From Paracoccaceae bacterium (GTDB taxonomy: Bacteria; Pseudomonadota; Alphaproteobacteria; Rhizobiales; Stappiaceae), in contig JABXHV010000092.1 in NCBI GenBank assembly GCA_013373445.1, positions 1-36,897 of the forward strand: a stretch of DNA of 36,897 bases, given 5' to 3'. Position 1 is the first letter of the stretch, and each line of letters starts with the position of its first letter. The position numbers were made by a program, and so were the translations under genes. The notes beneath the pieces are model-generated. The model searched no databases. It saw only the letters and a program-made list of their open reading frames with translations, and was not told where the DNA came from. This document shows positions 35,010 to 36,897 of this stretch, piece by piece.

Positions 35010-36313
35010 TGGATTTGTCGTTGATCGCATTCCTCCTCGGTCTGGGAATGCTTGCTGCATTGGCAACCGGTATCTGGGTGGGCGTCGCTCTGTTTTCTGT
35101 CGCTCTTGCCGCGATGATGATTCTGGTCTCCGCGCCGACGGGACCGGTGCTTGCAACAACTGTTTGGGGCGCTTCCAATTCCTGGGATCTCACCGCCCTG
35201 CCTATGTTCATCTGGATGGGCGAAATACTGTTCCGGTCGCGCTTGTCCGAAGACATGTTTGCAGGTCTATCTCCGTGGATGCGCAATCTTCCCGGGCGTC
35301 TGCTGCATGTGAACATACTGGGCTGCGGTATTTTTGCTGCTGTATCGGGTTCCTCTGCAGCGACGACTGCAACAATTGGTAAGATGTCTTTGCCTGAGCT
35401 CAAGCGTCGTGGCTATGATGAAGTCTTGGCAATTGGTACGTTGGCCGGGTCCGGCACGCTGGGCCTTTTGATCCCGCCCTCTATTATTCTAATTGTTTAT
35501 GGTGCTGCGACCGAGCAATCGATTGCCCGTCTATTCATTGCGGGTGTTTTGCCCGGAGCCATGCTGTGCGCCCTGTTTATGGGGTACGTTGTCATCTGGT
35601 CGTTGATCAATCGGTCGAAGATGCCCGAGAAGGAACCTGAAGTTCCTCTCATTGAGCGCCTGAAGGCAACGCGCCGTCTGTTTCCCGTCATCGGACTGAT
35701 CGCGGGTGTCATCGGATCGATTTACGCTGGACTGGCTGCTCCAACCGAGGCTGCTGCCATCGGTGTGGTGCTGGCACTCCTGTTGTCGTGGGCGTCCGGA
35801 ACATTGAACCGTCAGAGTTTTACTGACGCACTTATGGGAGCTACGCGGACATCATGCATGATTGCCTTTATTCTCGCAGGCGCGGCGTTCCTGACCGTTT
35901 CCATGGGCTTTACTGGCATTCCGCGTGAGCTTGCAGCCTGGATCGGATCCTTGGGGCTGACACCCATGCAGCTCCTTGCTGCGCTGACGGTGTTTTTCGT
36001 AGTGCTCGGATGTTTCCTCGATGGGATTTCTGTCGTGGTTTTGACCACGTCGGTTATTTTGCCAATGGTGGAACAGGCAGGTCTCGATCTGATCTGGTTC
36101 GGTATTTATCTCGTTATTGTGGTCGAGATGAGCCAGATCACACCGCCGGTTGGCTTCAACCTTTTTGTCCTGCAGGGGATGACAGGCTACAATATTTTCA
36201 AGGTCGCGAAGATGGCGTTGCCATTCTTTTTGTTGATGATCCTGGCTGTTGTTCTGATCGTTGCCTTTCCCGGCTTGGCTCTTTGGTTGCCAGAGACCAT
36301 GTTGTCCGGCTAG
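35009..36313 (+). CDS. TRAP transporter large membrane subunit (DctM family), system 2
   Basis: 434 residues from ATG 35009; an AAGGAG about seven bases before it favours this over the GTG one codon earlier. It is a DctM subunit with about 12 membrane segments. Landmarks include ALPMFIWMGEILFRS, then AVSGSSAATTATIGKMSLPELKR, TLGLLIPPSIILIVYGAATE, GLAAPTEAAAIGV and ITPPVGFNLFVLQGM near the end. It is the third gene of TRAP operon 2. Confidence 0.95.
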   Translation: MDLSLIAFLLGLGMLAALATGIWVGVALFSVALAAMMILVSAPTGPVLATTVWGASNSWDLTALPMFIWMGEILFRSRLSEDMFAGLSPWMRNLPGRLLHVNILGCGIFAAVSGSSAATTATIGKMSLPELKRRGYDEVLAIGTLAGSGTLGLLIPPSIILIVYGAATEQSIARLFIAGVLPGAMLCALFMGYVVIWSLINRSKMPEKEPEVPLIERLKATRRLFPVIGLIAGVIGSIYAGLAAPTEAAAIGVVLALLLSWASGTLNRQSFTDALMGATRTSCMIAFILAGAAFLTVSMGFTGIPRELAAWIGSLGLTPMQLLAALTVFFVVLGCFLDGISVVVLTTSVILPMVEQAGLDLIWFGIYLVIVVEMSQITPPVGFNLFVLQGMTGYNIFKVAKMALPFFLLMILAVVLIVAFPGLALWLPETMLSG

Positions 36314-36368
36314 GAGATATCAGTGAAGGTAGCGGGAAGTCGCTGCCGCAACACGCAAGGGGAAGAGC

Positions 36369-36897
36369 ATGAGCGAAGAGACCACCAAAACATCCGTTGG
36401 CGTTGGGCCTGTGGTTTCTGCTTCTCACCTTGCTTCTGGCGCAATGCCCGCGCTGTCCGAGATAGAGTTCGCTGTCAATATGATGGTCAACGCCTATCAT
36501 CGCTGGATGGCGCGTTGCATGGCGGCGGCGGGATCTGAAGGCCTTAGCCCCCTGGATGTCCTGATCCTGCACTCGGTCAATCATCGAGGGCGGGCCAAAA
36601 CTCTGTCCGACATTTGTCTGGTGTTGAACATCGAAGACACCCATACCGTGACCTATTCCTTGAAGAAGCTTGAGAAGTCGGGCCTTCTATCATCAGGGAA
36701 ACGCGGCAAGGAAAAAACCGCAGAGATTACGAAGGAAGGTGAAAAAGCCTGCCTTGAATACCGCGAGCTTCGCGAAGCACTGCTGGTTGAGCCCATGAAG
36801 TCACTGGGCCTGGACGAAAGAGAACTTTCCAAGATTGCCGCGACGCTGCGGCTTGTTTCCGGAAACTATGATCAGGCGGCCCGCGCAGCGGCTGCAA
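36369..36897 (+). CDS. MarR-like winged-helix regulator (cut by window end)
   Basis: The frame is open from ATG 36369 (AGGGGAAGA upstream) to the last base, so the C-terminus is missing; 176 codons are seen. After a 30-residue Ser/Val-rich leader, EIEFAVNMMVNAYHRWMARC forms the first helix. GLSPLDVLILHSVNHRGRAK, then TLSDICLVLNIEDTHTVTYS, and LKKLEKSGLLSSGKRGKEKT give a winged helix-turn-helix of the MarR class with recognition helix and wing. It lies 55 bases after the dctM-like gene on the same strand, so it is probably co-transcribed with TRAP 2 and may control it through the palindrome at 33261. The ligand is unknown. Confidence 0.85.
   Translation, partial: MSEETTKTSVGVGPVVSASHLASGAMPALSEIEFAVNMMVNAYHRWMARCMAAAGSEGLSPLDVLILHSVNHRGRAKTLSDICLVLNIEDTHTVTYSLKKLEKSGLLSSGKRGKEKTAEITKEGEKACLEYRELREALLVEPMKSLGLDERELSKIAATLRLVSGNYDQAARAAAA

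Overview
The window looks like a chromosomal segment of an alphaproteobacterium of the order Hyphomicrobiales, most likely a marine Stappiaceae-type organism (Roseibium/Labrenzia, Stappia, Pseudovibrio). This placement is an inference from gene content: a BA14K-family protein, a SahR-metF-metH operon, DUF2336, DUF1127 and DUF2293 proteins, an SbmA/BacA transporter, an extensin-like peptidase, and two TRAP transporters. I saw no insertion sequence, integrase, prophage, CRISPR array, rRNA or tRNA.

Layout. 1-2.6 kb: the end of a pentapeptide-repeat gene cut by the window edge, a glycoside-hydrolase-64-like protein and a MOSC protein. 2.6-5.8 kb: a membrane GGDEF-EAL protein, a DUF2293 protein and a divergent cysteine-rich winged-helix regulator of the SufR/COG2345 type. 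6.1-8.9 kb: a complete TRAP transporter operon. 9.1-11.2 kb: an SbmA/BacA peptide transporter converging on, and overlapping, an OxyR-type peroxide sensor. 11.7-14.2 kb: a DUF2336 protein, a DUF1127 protein and a divergent LysR regulator. 14.2-20.0 kb: a methionine-cycle operon (sahR, metF, metH) with a strong inverted repeat in front, closed by a hairpin terminator. 20.0-25.3 kb: a small unknown protein, an azoreductase, a 27-residue membrane protein, a second DUF2336 protein, an extensin-like peptidase, a BA14K protein and a HugZ-like heme-utilisation protein with an iron-box-like site upstream. 25.3-31.1 kb: a methyl-accepting chemotaxis protein and a fused 5-oxoprolinase. 31.3-33.2 kb: a GT87-type membrane protein converging on a metallo-beta-lactamase-fold hydrolase. 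33.4-36.9 kb: a second TRAP operon followed by a MarR-like regulator that runs off the right edge.

How genes work together. The clearest module is sahR-metF-metH: MetF makes 5-methyltetrahydrofolate, MetH uses it to remethylate homocysteine, and the ArsR-methyltransferase fusion is the expected S-adenosylhomocysteine-responsive repressor. Both TRAP systems are complete (binding protein, small and large membrane subunits), but their substrates cannot be read from sequence. The second has a palindromic operator in front, a hairpin after the binding-protein gene that probably sets subunit stoichiometry, and a MarR-like gene behind it. Most other genes are single units separated by clear hairpin terminators.

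No wholly new multi-gene system stands out. The best leads are the paired DUF2336 proteins, the 27-residue membrane protein, and several uncharacterised operators.
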